Positions 1-8,025 of a stretch of DNA of 64,000 bases are shown here, piece by piece. Within the stretch, counting starts at the first letter, position 1, and each line of letters opens with the position of its first letter. The DNA comes from Ignavibacteria bacterium (GTDB taxonomy: Bacteria; Bacteroidota; Ignavibacteria; SZUA-365), in NCBI GenBank assembly GCA_016720835.1, contig JADKJW010000007.1, positions 186,001 through 250,000 of the forward strand, written 5' to 3'. The notes under the pieces are model-generated. The model was not told the origin of the DNA. It saw nothing but the letters and a program-made list of their open reading frames with translations, and ran no database searches. The translations under genes and the position numbers were made by a program.

Positions 1-861
1 AAACTCGACGCGGTCCCGGTGCTCACCTCCCCCGTGAACACCGTCCCCGCCCTGCAGGCCTTCACCGGCGCGGCCGTGCTGATCGAAGGCGTCGGTACGG
101 GCGGCGCACTGCTGCTGGACGCGAGCGCGCCGCAGTCCGACGAAAAGCCCGCCCGTCTCGCGGGCCAGTACTATCTGCGTCTCGACGGGAAGTCGGACAA
201 ATGCGAGCGCATCGACTCCGACGCCGATGCGAACGCGCTTGCGCTGACCACGGACATCAGTATCGACGGGGATGGCCTCGTGTCCGGCAAGGCGCGCGTC
301 GAAAGCGGCGGGGTATTCGGATTGGCTTTCGATCTCAAGCGCCTCGTCTCGGGCGCGAAACGCGTCCTCGCCACCACGGGTCAGGGCCTGACGGTGCGGG
401 ACGACGGCAGCGGCATGGCGGGTGAAGGCCGCAGCTTCTGCGACGCCGGCCTCTCGACGAAAACGGGGCTCACGGCCACGGGTGGACTCGTGAAATTCTG
501 CCTGCCCACCGCGCCGGGTGGCATCGACGAGATGCACGTCAATCTCGGTCTCGCCGGCAGGAGCACCCCGCTGGAATTTGCCGCGCCCTTCGCGCAGGAG
601 AGCCGCATCACCCTGACGCTGCCGAAGGATTGGACCATCGCGTCGCTGTCCGACGATCAGCGAAGCATCACCGTCAGCAACGACGCCGGCGAAGTGCGGA
701 GCACGGTGCGCGGCGAGTCCGGGAGCATCGAGATCGTTCGCAGCTTCCGGCTGAAGCGGGCCGTGAGCGCCCCCGCGCAGTACGCGGAGGTCCGCGCCCT
801 CCTCGCCGCGTGGAGGACGCCGTTGCACGGGACGCTGTATTTCACCGTTCCCGCGCGGTAG
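1..861 (+). CDS. C-terminal part of a transglutaminase-like (DUF3857-type?) protein
   Basis: The reading frame is open from the first base, so the gene begins before the window; about 286 residues are visible. The visible part is beta-rich with few hydrophobic stretches. It ends in a Tyr-rich strand pattern (APAQYAEVRALLAAW...LYF) like the tail of DUF3857/transglutaminase-fold proteins of Bacteroidota. That is a pattern resemblance only: the catalytic core would lie upstream. It is probably exported or periplasmic, but no signal peptide can be seen. The stop at 859-861 is followed by 116 bases before the next start. Confidence 0.6.
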   Translation, partial: KLDAVPVLTSPVNTVPALQAFTGAAVLIEGVGTGGALLLDASAPQSDEKPARLAGQYYLRLDGKSDKCERIDSDADANALALTTDISIDGDGLVSGKARVESGGVFGLAFDLKRLVSGAKRVLATTGQGLTVRDDGSGMAGEGRSFCDAGLSTKTGLTATGGLVKFCLPTAPGGIDEMHVNLGLAGRSTPLEFAAPFAQESRITLTLPKDWTIASLSDDQRSITVSNDAGEVRSTVRGESGSIEIVRSFRLKRAVSAPAQYAEVRALLAAWRTPLHGTLYFTVPAR

Positions 862-977
862 CCGCTCCGGATTCCCGGACACCGGTACTCCCGTTCATCC
901 TTGCATTTTGTCGCGATCCCAGCGAATTTTCTGTCTGCTTACAATTGCTCATCACCCATATCATAAGGTTTGCATCG

Positions 978-3335
978 ATGAAACAGTTCGTACCGATGTT
1001 CCTCTTCGCCCTTCTCCTTGGCGGCGCGCTGCACGCGCAGGTGCCCGTCAGGACAGCGGGCGCCGTGCCCTACGTCACCACCGTGCCGGATCAGGCGCCC
1101 ATCCGCGCGCTCCCGGCGCCGGAAGCGAACCCTCCCGGCGTGCAGGCGGGTTCCACCGTGGCGCTGAAGTATCACGACATCACGCTTCCGCGCTACAACT
1201 GGACGATGCCGACGAATATCAGCGGCTCGTACAACATCATGATGTTCCAGCGCTTCACGCTGCCCAACAGCGCGGCGTTCCTGGACTCGCTGAACGTGTA
1301 CATCGAGAGCGTGAGCACGGGCGCGGTGCTGTTCCGCGTCTTTCCCGCGCAGCTGATCAACACCGGCACAGCCGATTTCTGGTTCCCCGAATTCGGGCCC
1401 GCCATCGATTCCATGTGGGTGGACAAGACCGCGCTCAAAATGCAGGCCTTCAACACCATCAAGTTCAGCGGGAAGATCGTGCCGAAGGAATTCTTCGTCT
1501 CCGCCGAAATCACCATCGCGGGCGGAGCCAACAACACGGTGGTCCTCGCGGGCGACGGACATGATCTTCCCGGCGTCTCGCAGGAGAAGTCCCGCGTCTG
1601 CATGCTGCTCACGGACGGGAGCGCCCTCCAGTTCCGCCTGCTCGACGGCACCTTCGTCAACTCCAGCACGCAGCAGCCCATCTACTCGTATCTCTACATG
1701 ACCGCGTATGCGGACACGGGCACGTCGTACGTCGTGCCGAAAATCCTGTCGACTCCCACGACGAAAGCCTACGTCGGCGTGCAGTACAAGTACGACCTGC
1801 ACGCGGGCGCCGTGCCGCGTCCCGCCTACAAGCTGATCAGCGGCCCCGCGGCCATGACGGTGGACTGGTACAGCGGCGAAGTGAAGTGGACGCCGGCGGC
1901 GGGCGACATCGGAAGGAAGAGCGTGACCGTCGAGGCCTTCAACACGAACGGTACGGATCAGCAGACCTGGAACATCGACGTGATCGAGTCCACACAGCCG
2001 AAGATCACCTCCTTCCCGAAAAAAGTGGCGCTCGTCGGGGAGCCGTATTTCTACCAGACGATCGCGACGGGCGGACCCGAGCCCACCTTCATGCTGACCA
2101 GCGCCCTTGCGGGCTTGACGCTGGACGGCGTGACCGGGCAGCTCAAGGTCACACCGATAGCCGGACAGGTCGGTTCCCACATCGTCGGTATCACCGCGAA
2201 GAATGCGGTGGGCACGGACGTGCAGACCTTCACCATCAAGATCGAATTGACCGCCTCGGCGCCGAAGATCAGCACGCAGGCGAAGGCCACGGGCACCGTC
2301 AATCAGCCGTACACGTATCAGGTGGCCTCCACCGGCAATCCGCAGCCGACCTTCAGTCTCACGAAGTCGCCTCCGGGCATGACCATCGATCTGAATTCCG
2401 GCATGATCGCGTGGACGCCGACGCAGACGGGTCTCTATGACGTCACCGTGCGCTCCGAGAACCGCATGGGCTTAGACGAGCAGGCCTACAACCTCAACAT
2501 CGGCACCGGCGCGTCGCTTCCGGTCTTCGCCTTCTCGCCGAAAACCTCCACCATCGCCGAGCAGAACTTCGTCGACACCGCCCGCGCCTCCGCCAACCCG
2601 GCGCCGACCTACCATCTGCTGGTTTCCCCCACGGGCATGAAGATCGATTCTCTGAAAGGCGTCATCACCTGGCGTCCGGACCGCGATCAGAAGGGCAGCA
2701 ATGCCGTGACGGTGCGCGCGACGAATACGGCCGGGTCGGTGAGTTTCCCGTATACCATTTTCGTGCAGACCGTGCCGCGCATTACCAGCACCGAGGTGTT
2801 CACGGCCAAGGCCACGGAGCTGTACCAGTACCAGGTGACCGCGGACGCGGAGCCGGCGGCGAGCTTCTCGCTCTCGCAGGCGCCGACGGGCATGGTCATC
2901 AATTCCGTGTCCGGCCTCATCACCTGGACGCCGACGGATGCGCAGAAGGGGCAGCATCCCGTGACCATCGTCGCATCCAATCCGGCGGGCTCGGCGCAGC
3001 AGGCGTTCAGCCTGACGGTCACCAGCACCGTGGGGGTCGCATCCGCTCCCGGCGCGGCCGAGTTCGCTCTCGCCGACGTGTGGCCGAATCCCGTCACGCG
3101 GGGCGCGTCCGCGACGGTGACCTTCACCCTTGCGCGCGCAACGCACATGTCGCTCGACGTGCGTGACGTGCAGGGTCGTCTCCTGGCATCGCTCGTGAAC
3201 GGCGCGCGCGAGGCGGGTTCCCATACCGCCGTCATCGACGTCCCGACGCTCGCGTCCCTCCCGGCGGGCGCGTACTTCGTGGTGCTGCGCGTCGGAACCC
3301 TGCAGACGGCGGCGCCGCTGACCCTGCTCAAGTAA
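978..3335 (+). CDS. Secreted protein with five Ig-like repeats and a T9SS sorting domain
   Basis: The 785-residue product starts at an ATG that gives a clean signal peptide (MKQFVPMFLFALLLGGALHAQ); the frame is open further upstream but without a signal-like start. Residues about 60-255 form a domain also found in the protein at 32871-33953 (shared YHD...W..P, QRFTLP and LDS..VYI). Residues about 255-680 hold five putative Ig-fold repeats of roughly 85-90 residues, each with G(M/L)x(I/V)(D/N)...G.(I/V/L).WTP-like strands (for example GMTIDLNSGMIAWTP). The last 90 residues are a type A T9SS domain (DVWPNPVTRG...LDVRDVQGRL...LPAGAYFVVL). It is probably a cell-surface adhesive or structural protein. 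It appears monocistronic. Confidence 0.88.
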   Translation: MKQFVPMFLFALLLGGALHAQVPVRTAGAVPYVTTVPDQAPIRALPAPEANPPGVQAGSTVALKYHDITLPRYNWTMPTNISGSYNIMMFQRFTLPNSAAFLDSLNVYIESVSTGAVLFRVFPAQLINTGTADFWFPEFGPAIDSMWVDKTALKMQAFNTIKFSGKIVPKEFFVSAEITIAGGANNTVVLAGDGHDLPGVSQEKSRVCMLLTDGSALQFRLLDGTFVNSSTQQPIYSYLYMTAYADTGTSYVVPKILSTPTTKAYVGVQYKYDLHAGAVPRPAYKLISGPAAMTVDWYSGEVKWTPAAGDIGRKSVTVEAFNTNGTDQQTWNIDVIESTQPKITSFPKKVALVGEPYFYQTIATGGPEPTFMLTSALAGLTLDGVTGQLKVTPIAGQVGSHIVGITAKNAVGTDVQTFTIKIELTASAPKISTQAKATGTVNQPYTYQVASTGNPQPTFSLTKSPPGMTIDLNSGMIAWTPTQTGLYDVTVRSENRMGLDEQAYNLNIGTGASLPVFAFSPKTSTIAEQNFVDTARASANPAPTYHLLVSPTGMKIDSLKGVITWRPDRDQKGSNAVTVRATNTAGSVSFPYTIFVQTVPRITSTEVFTAKATELYQYQVTADAEPAASFSLSQAPTGMVINSVSGLITWTPTDAQKGQHPVTIVASNPAGSAQQAFSLTVTSTVGVASAPGAAEFALADVWPNPVTRGASATVTFTLARATHMSLDVRDVQGRLLASLVNGAREAGSHTAVIDVPTLASLPAGAYFVVLRVGTLQTAAPLTLLK

Positions 3336-3358
3336 CGGACGATATCATCCGATTTCGT

Positions 3359-3385
3359 GCGCGGCGCTCCATCGGGGCGCCGCGC
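3359..3385 (+). terminator. GC-rich hairpin after the Ig-repeat gene
   Basis: A 9-bp perfect stem (GCGCGGCGC / GCGCCGCGC) with a 9-nt loop starts 24 bases after the stop codon. It is followed only by CGCGTTT, so the U-tract is weak. It is probably a terminator for the upstream secreted protein. Confidence 0.5.
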
Positions 3386-3406
3386 CGCGTTTCCGGGATA
3401 ACGAAA

Positions 3407-3435
3407 CAGCCCGCGGGCGCAGTGCCCGCGGGCTG
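3407..3435 (-). terminator. Hairpin terminator of the cold-shock gene
   Basis: A 12-bp perfect stem (CAGCCCGCGGGC / GCCCGCGGGCTG) with a 5-nt loop lies 61 bases beyond the stop of the minus-strand cold-shock gene. Read on the minus strand it is followed by TTTCGTTAT, a short U-containing tail. Confidence 0.55.
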
Positions 3436-3496
3436 ATGGACGTGCTGTTGGAATGGAATGTTCCGGCGCGGGCGATCGCGGGGCCCGCGCGTGAGA

Positions 3497-3697
3497 TCAG
3501 ATCTTGACGACGTTCACCGCCTGAAGGCCCTTGGGTCCCTCCTCGACCTCGAACTGGACGAGATCACCGCCGGTCGGCTTGCGGAAACCCTTGCCGTCGA
3601 TGGAGCGATAGTGCACGAACACATCGTCGCCGGATTCCCGCTGACTGAAACCGTACCCCTTGGTTTCGTTAAACCATTTGACAGTGCCTTTTTCCAT
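3497..3697 (-). CDS. Cold-shock domain protein (CspA family)
   Basis: This 66-residue single-domain OB-fold protein binds single-stranded RNA/DNA and acts as an RNA chaperone. It opens with MEKGTVKWFNETKGYGF and has RNP2 as DVFVHY. RNP1 is KGYGFSQ instead of the usual KGFGFI, so one aromatic is Tyr and the Ile is replaced by Ser. The start is the ATG at 3695-3697, preceded by AAGGAT on the minus strand; a longer upstream reading frame lacks family similarity. Length matches the family. Confidence 0.93.
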   Translation of the reverse strand: MEKGTVKWFNETKGYGFSQRESGDDVFVHYRSIDGKGFRKPTGGDLVQFEVEEGPKGLQAVNVVKI

Positions 3698-4047
3698 ACT
3701 GTCATCCTTCGTGTAGCTAGTGAAACATGGTCCGTACCGCACCGCTTTCCCGCAATACGCGGTACGCATCCTCAGCCGATAAGGACGCGAAAGCTGCGGA
3801 TGTTGATGCGAAGCACGCGGAGCAGCACGGAGAACCGATGTGCACGAAGCTCAAACAAGGCATCAAGACCGGCAGCAGAAAAACAATGAAGCACTCTGTT
3901 GATTTACGCGCGTAAAGTAGTGGGGGTGCTATTGAGACGCAAGGGGTTACGGCGAAACAGGGCAATTTTTTTTCCCACGCGGGAAGGACGCATATTGGCG
4001 GCACGGCACCGCACCGCACATTCCTCACCTTCCATTCCGCACATGCC
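3698..4047. other. 350-bp gene-free stretch
   Basis: It lies between the divergent cold-shock gene and the NTF2-like lipoprotein gene, so both promoters should be here. A 62-codon plus-strand frame inside has no family likeness and no signal, and is taken as chance. The one clear structure is a palindrome at 3903-3916. Confidence 0.5.
3903..3916. promoter_or_regulatory. 14-bp perfect palindrome TTTACGCGCGTAAA
   Basis: A perfect two-fold symmetric site lies 132 bases upstream of the lipoprotein start in an otherwise featureless divergent intergenic region. It could bind a dimeric regulator. No second copy was noticed in the window, so function is inference. Confidence 0.3.
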
Positions 4048-4497
4048 ATGAAACAGACACTGCCTTTTCTCGTCTTCTGCCTCGCGCTGCTTGCAGCCTG
4101 TTCTTCGAAACCCGATGCGGAAGGCATCCGCAAGGATGTGCGCGCCGTCATGGACGCCCAGGCGAAGGCCTGGAATGCGGGGGATATCGATGGATACATG
4201 GACGGCTACCTGAAGTCCGACACCACGCGTTTCGTCAGCGGCGCCAACGTGACCGTCGGCTGGAAGACCATCGCCGCGCGCATGAAGAAGGGCTACCCCG
4301 ACCGCTCCGCCATGGGCACGCTGCGCTTCTACGATGTGGAGATCACGCCGCTTGCGGACGACGCGGCCTTCGTCTTCGGCAAGTGGATGCTCTCGCTCGA
4401 AAGCAGCCGGCCCTGGGGCACCTACACGCTCCTCTTCCGCAACACCGACGCGGGCTGGAAAATCGTCCTCGACCATACGGACGCCGCGAAGAAATAA
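4048..4497 (+). CDS. Lipoprotein with an NTF2/SnoaL-like (DUF4440) fold
   Basis: The 149-residue product has a lipoprotein signal (MKQTLPFLVFCLALLAAC, lipobox LAAC at Cys18) and so should be anchored to a membrane. The rest fits the cone-shaped NTF2-like fold: an N-terminal helix with MDAQAKAWNAGDIDGYMDGY, then strands ending in WGTYTLLFRNTDAGWKIVLDHTD. Such proteins bind small ligands or serve as accessory domains. No catalytic residues can be assigned. A hairpin follows at 4506-4525. Confidence 0.82.
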   Translation: MKQTLPFLVFCLALLAACSSKPDAEGIRKDVRAVMDAQAKAWNAGDIDGYMDGYLKSDTTRFVSGANVTVGWKTIAARMKKGYPDRSAMGTLRFYDVEITPLADDAAFVFGKWMLSLESSRPWGTYTLLFRNTDAGWKIVLDHTDAAKK

Positions 4498-4505
4498 TCT
4501 GGGAG

Positions 4506-4530
4506 GGCGGACATTCCTGTCCGCCTTCTT
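4506..4530 (+). terminator. Hairpin terminator after the NTF2-like lipoprotein
   Basis: An 8-bp stem GGCGGACA / TGTCCGCC with loop TTCC (4506-4525) is followed by TTCTT. It starts 9 bases after the stop codon. Confidence 0.6.
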
Positions 4531-4612
4531 CAACCTGCTCGGGGACGAACTGCAGGCGGTTATCGACGCGCCGGAAAAGTGAAACTCTTGACCGCGAATC
4601 GCATTTGCATCG

Positions 4613-4632
4613 ACGTACGCTTTTGCGTACGT
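4613..4632. promoter_or_regulatory. Inverted repeat, likely operator of the toxin-antitoxin operon
   Basis: ACGTACGC and GCGTACGT form a perfect 8-bp inverted repeat around TTTT, 21 bases before the antitoxin start. Phd/YefM antitoxins and their toxin complexes repress their own operons by binding such palindromes with a GTAC core, so this is the natural operator candidate. Confidence 0.6.
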
Positions 4633-4653
4633 TTGTAGTCAAAGGAGCATCCG

Positions 4654-4896
4654 ATGGCCGCACACACTGCAAGCGAGGCTCGCGCAAACCTCTACCGGTT
4701 GATTGACGAGGCCGCCGAGTCGCATGAACCGATTCTGATCTCGGGAAAAAGAAGTTCCGCCGTTCTTATTTCCGAAGAGGACTGGCTCGCGATTCAGGAA
4801 ACACTGTACCTTCTTTCGATTCCCGGCATGCGCGAATCGATCCGTGAAGCGAGGAAGGAGCCCCTCGCGAAGAGTGCCCGGGAACTCCAGTGGTAA
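4654..4896 (+). CDS. yefM: Antitoxin, YefM/Phd family
   Basis: This 80-residue protein opens with the Phd/YefM DNA-binding fold (MAAHTASEARANLYRLIDEA) and the typical strand-turn EPILISGKRSSAVLISEEDWLAIQETL. The C-terminal tail should wrap and block the toxin. AAAGGAG at 4641-4647 lies 6 bases from the ATG. It precedes the YoeB-like toxin with a 7-base overlap, the usual arrangement for translational coupling with antitoxin made first. Confidence 0.93.
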   Translation: MAAHTASEARANLYRLIDEAAESHEPILISGKRSSAVLISEEDWLAIQETLYLLSIPGMRESIREARKEPLAKSARELQW

Positions 4897-5156
4897 GGTG
4901 GACCATCGTCTATTCCACACAGGCTCGCAAGGACGCAAAAAAGTTGACCACCGCAGGCTTGAGGGCCAATGCGGAGGCGCTCCTTGAAATTCTGGCCGCG
5001 AATCCCTTCCAGAAGCCTCCTCCTTTCGAGAAGTTGGTCGGGGATCTGGCCGGGACCTGTTCGCGACGCATCAATATCCACAACCGCCTGGTGTATGAAG
5101 TGTTTGCGAAGAAGCGGATCGTTCGAGTACTCCGCATGTGGACGCACTATGAATGA
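4890..5156 (+). CDS. yoeB: mRNA interferase toxin, YoeB/Txe family
   Basis: The 88-residue product is close to the family length of about 84. It is a RelE-fold ribosome-dependent mRNA endonuclease. Residues align with E. coli YoeB: Glu47 (FEKL), Arg59-Arg60-Ile61 after GTCS, Arg66 (HNRLVYEV), and the C-terminal His86-Tyr87, matching the catalytic Glu46/Arg65/His83. The start is GTG inside the antitoxin stop region. All key residues are present, so the toxin looks active. Confidence 0.92.
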   Translation: MVRWTIVYSTQARKDAKKLTTAGLRANAEALLEILAANPFQKPPPFEKLVGDLAGTCSRRINIHNRLVYEVFAKKRIVRVLRMWTHYE

Positions 5157-5264
5157 ACGGTTCCGACAACTTCCATAGTTACTATCCGTGTCGATCGGAG
5201 TGGCGCTGCACCCGTATCTGGGGAGCCGAAGATGAAGCCGCGTTGGCGCAGCCGGCAGCTCGGC

Positions 5265-6134
5265 TCACCTGGCGGTTTTCTCGGGAAGCTTTTCGATGTA
5301 CTCCCGCAGCGTCTTCGAGAGCGGAAGTCTCAGCATGCACTCTTTGTAGGAAGCAGTATCATCAATCGACGGCAGGCGGCGGTCGACCGCATATGCTCGA
5401 AGGGTATGCTTTTGAAAATTGCACAGTATTTCAAATACACGACGGGGCTCTTCTTCGCATCTGCAGATGCAGTCGAGTAGCGCATACTGTGTTTCTCCCA
5501 GCTTCCACGTGCAGTATGTGAAGTAGTCATACATCATCCGAAGCAGACGGGGCTGCAGTTTCGATGGGGCGGTATCGAATAACCCAGCGAGTTGTGGAAA
5601 TACCTCTTTCCAATCGCCGGAGAGCACCGTTGCAATCGTGTCGATGATTCTGTCTATCGGCGGAGTGATCGGAAGCACGTGAAATGTCGCGACCGCGTTC
5701 ACTTCGGACCGTTTATCCTCATCATCCACAGGGCAATAGAGAATCCTTGCGGCGATGGTATAGGTTCCAGGCGGAATGTGCCGTTCGAAAATAGAAAGCC
5801 TGCGATCTCCGTATATGCTCAGATCTGCTCTCTCTGTTCGTGTTCTTCCAGACCTTACGTAACGTCGTGGACCACAGACATGCAGTTTCATCCTGTTCAA
5901 CAACACCCCATTCTGGTTCCGAATGGAAACTGTCGGAGTGGTCAGCTCCTCCAGGTTTAAAATCTCCACGTCGTCCGGCCCGCTGTTTGCCAACTCCGAG
6001 CGAAGTTCGATCATCGAATATTCGTAGTAGACGGAAGTGTCCGTTTGAATGTGCAACGAAACCTGCGCGGAAATCTGCGACGCAGATGATGCCAGCAGGA
6101 AAAACAGGAGCAGGAAAACCTTTGAACGTTCCAT
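5265..6134 (-). CDS. Secreted protein of unknown function in a lower-GC patch
   Basis: The 289-residue product starts at the ATG giving a signal peptide (MERSKVFLLLFFLLASSASQISAQ); an in-frame extension upstream lacks a signal. Residues about 30-150 look like a beta-sandwich (intracellular-proteinase-inhibitor/BsuPI style: YYEYSMIELRSELANSGPDDVEI...IPPGTYTIAARI), which is only a resemblance. The C-terminal half is helical with several Cys (CICRCEEE). The gene has visibly more A/T than its neighbours, suggesting recent transfer. I do not recognise the family. Confidence 0.7.
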   Translation of the reverse strand: MERSKVFLLLFFLLASSASQISAQVSLHIQTDTSVYYEYSMIELRSELANSGPDDVEILNLEELTTPTVSIRNQNGVLLNRMKLHVCGPRRYVRSGRTRTERADLSIYGDRRLSIFERHIPPGTYTIAARILYCPVDDEDKRSEVNAVATFHVLPITPPIDRIIDTIATVLSGDWKEVFPQLAGLFDTAPSKLQPRLLRMMYDYFTYCTWKLGETQYALLDCICRCEEEPRRVFEILCNFQKHTLRAYAVDRRLPSIDDTASYKECMLRLPLSKTLREYIEKLPEKTAR

Positions 6135-6601
6135 GGATGTCCATCTCACCCTGCGGTCAGTGCAATTGGTATTTGTAACGATGGTTTTCGTCAAGAATAG
6201 CTGAAATATCAATGGAATCAAACGATTCGTAGGCATAAAGCCGATAATCTCCTTCAACACCTATTCGTGGAATAAGTAGCGAATGACCATCTGAAAAGGG
6301 ACATCGCAACGGCTAAATCCGGCCATGTTGCCCGGCTTGAAAAAATCACTTGCTTTTCTTCGAAAGAAAAGTGAAATTTGTTGCAAATATGTCTCCAAGC
6401 TTGCTCGCATAGACACGCACCTTTTCCGAAGTACCTGAACCAGTCCCACCCGCTTGACCCTCTCTTTCAGCACAGTTCTTCGTTTCCAGAGCGCCGGCAC
6501 GATCACGCATCGTCCCGGTGCACTGCAATTGCGCGCGGCTGCCATGGCATCGCGCGCTTTGCCGCGATTGACTCACATCCACAGTACCTGGTGATCAGCA
6601 C
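6135..6601. other. 467-bp gene-free stretch of lower GC
   Basis: It lies between the divergent secreted orphan and hdrC. A minus-strand frame of 94 codons overlaps here but has no start context or family likeness. An 8-bp hairpin with loop CGA sits at 6353-6371 (CTTTTCTT/AAGAAAAG type). Promoters of both flanking genes should be here; none could be assigned. Confidence 0.45.
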
Positions 6602-7147
6602 ATGCATCACGCGCATCCCCACACGTTTTCCGACGACATCGCGGAGCTGACCGGACAGGATCCGTCGCTCTGCTACCAGTGCGGCAAATGCTCCGCCGGC
6701 TGCCCCGTGCGGGCGTATACCGAGAGTCCGCCCAACAGGGTGGTGCGCTACGTGCAGCTCGGTTTCGACGACGAGGCGCTGGCCTCGCAGACGCCCTGGC
6801 TCTGCGCAGGGTGCATGACCTGCTCCACGCGCTGCCCGAAGGAGTTCGACCTCGCGGCGTTCATGGACGCGGTGCGGCAGCTCGGCATCGCGCGCGGCGT
6901 GAAGCCGCCCGTCGCCGACATGCGCTCCTTCCACGAGTCCTTCCTCTCGCAGATCGAGTCGCACGGACGCGCCTACGAACTCGGCCTCGTGTTCAGCTAC
7001 AAGATGGCGAGCCTGCACCTGATGCAGGACGTGGACGTGGCGCCGGAGATGTTCCTGAAGGGGAAGATCGGCGTGTTCCCGCACAACGTCAGGAATACCG
7101 ACGCGATGAAGAACATCTTCCGTCGGGCCGCGGAGGTGAAGGAATGA
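6602..7147 (+). CDS. hdrC: Heterodisulfide reductase subunit C (HdrC)
   Basis: This 181-residue ferredoxin-like electron-transfer subunit carries two [4Fe-4S] sites, CYQCGKCSAGCP (about residues 24-35) and CAGCMTCSTRCPK (about 68-80). It passes electrons between HdrA and HdrB. It is the first gene of hdrCBA-flxDCBA, and its TGA overlaps the hdrB ATG (ATGA), so the two are translationally coupled. The length is normal for bacterial HdrC. Confidence 0.94.
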   Translation: MHHAHPHTFSDDIAELTGQDPSLCYQCGKCSAGCPVRAYTESPPNRVVRYVQLGFDDEALASQTPWLCAGCMTCSTRCPKEFDLAAFMDAVRQLGIARGVKPPVADMRSFHESFLSQIESHGRAYELGLVFSYKMASLHLMQDVDVAPEMFLKGKIGVFPHNVRNTDAMKNIFRRAAEVKE

Positions 7148-8025
7148 ACATCGGCTATTTTCCCGGCTGCTCGCTGACGGGCACGTCGAAGGAATACGAC
7201 ATGTCGCTGCGCGAAGTGCTCGCGGCGCTGGACGTCCGGCTCGACGAAATCGCGGACTGGTCCTGCTGCGGCGCCTCCAGCGCGCACGTCACGAACCACC
7301 TCCTCTCCGTCGCGCTGCCCGCGCGCAACCTGCAGCTCGCGAAGGAGCAGGGCATGGCCGAAGTGATGGCCCCCTGCGCCGCCTGCTACAACCGCCTCGT
7401 CTCCGCCCAGCACGAGATCGCGACGCGGCCCGAGCTGAAGGGCCGGGTCGAATACGTGCTCGAGCAGAAGATCGACGGCGCGGTGACGGTGCTCAACATC
7501 ATCGAGCTGTTCCAGCGCATCGGCACGGACGCCATCGCCGCGAAGAAGACGCTGGACCTCGACGGCATGACCGTGGCCTGCTACTACGGCTGCCTGCTCG
7601 TGCGTCCCGCCGCGCTGCTGGGCTTCGACGACGCCGAGCAGCCGCAAAGCATGGAAGCGCTCATCGCCGCCACGGGCGCGAAGACCGTCGACTGGAACTT
7701 CAAGACCGAGTGCTGCGGCGCCGCGCATTCCATCGCGCGCACGGACATCGTGGTGGACCTCTCGAAGAAGATTCTCGACGACGCGCGCGCGCACGGCGCC
7801 GACGCCGTGATCGTGGCCTGCCCGATGTGCCATTCGAACCTCGACATGCGCCAGCGCAAGATGAAGAACGCCGCCGACGGGCACGCGGACATCCCCGTGC
7901 TCTATCTCACGGAACTGATCGGCCTCGCGCTCGGCATCGAGCACAAGAAGCTGGGACTCGATCTGCATTTCATCAATCCCGGACCCCTGCTCGCCAGGGC
8001 GGCACGGAAGGAGGTGGCGGCATGA
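7144..8025 (+). CDS. hdrB: Heterodisulfide reductase subunit B (HdrB)
   Basis: The 293-residue catalytic subunit has two complete CCG domains, each expected to bind a noncubane [4Fe-4S] cluster that splits a disulfide. CCG1 comprises CSL, CCGASS and CAACYN; CCG2 comprises CYYGC, CCGAAH and CPMC. The start overlaps the hdrC stop and the stop overlaps the hdrA start (ATGA). In bacteria without coenzyme M/B the physiological disulfide is not settled (DsrC trisulfide or another thiol have been proposed). Confidence 0.94.
   Translation: MNIGYFPGCSLTGTSKEYDMSLREVLAALDVRLDEIADWSCCGASSAHVTNHLLSVALPARNLQLAKEQGMAEVMAPCAACYNRLVSAQHEIATRPELKGRVEYVLEQKIDGAVTVLNIIELFQRIGTDAIAAKKTLDLDGMTVACYYGCLLVRPAALLGFDDAEQPQSMEALIAATGAKTVDWNFKTECCGAAHSIARTDIVVDLSKKILDDARAHGADAVIVACPMCHSNLDMRQRKMKNAADGHADIPVLYLTELIGLALGIEHKKLGLDLHFINPGPLLARAARKEVAA

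Noticed and set aside
630..977. N-terminal extension of the Ig-repeat protein
   Set aside because: The frame is open upstream but runs antiphase over the preceding gene, is Arg-rich, and would bury the clear signal peptide that starts at 978.
939..2180. Long minus-strand reading frame over the Ig-repeat gene
   Set aside because: His/Arg/Gly-rich shadow of a GC-rich gene; no family motifs, and the plus strand has signal peptide and sorting domain.
3727..3915. Small plus-strand protein of 62 residues upstream of the lipoprotein
   Set aside because: No ribosome-binding site, no family likeness, and it overlaps the start region of the divergent cold-shock gene.
6261..6545. Minus-strand 94-residue protein
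   Set aside because: Composition looks random, no start context, no motifs.
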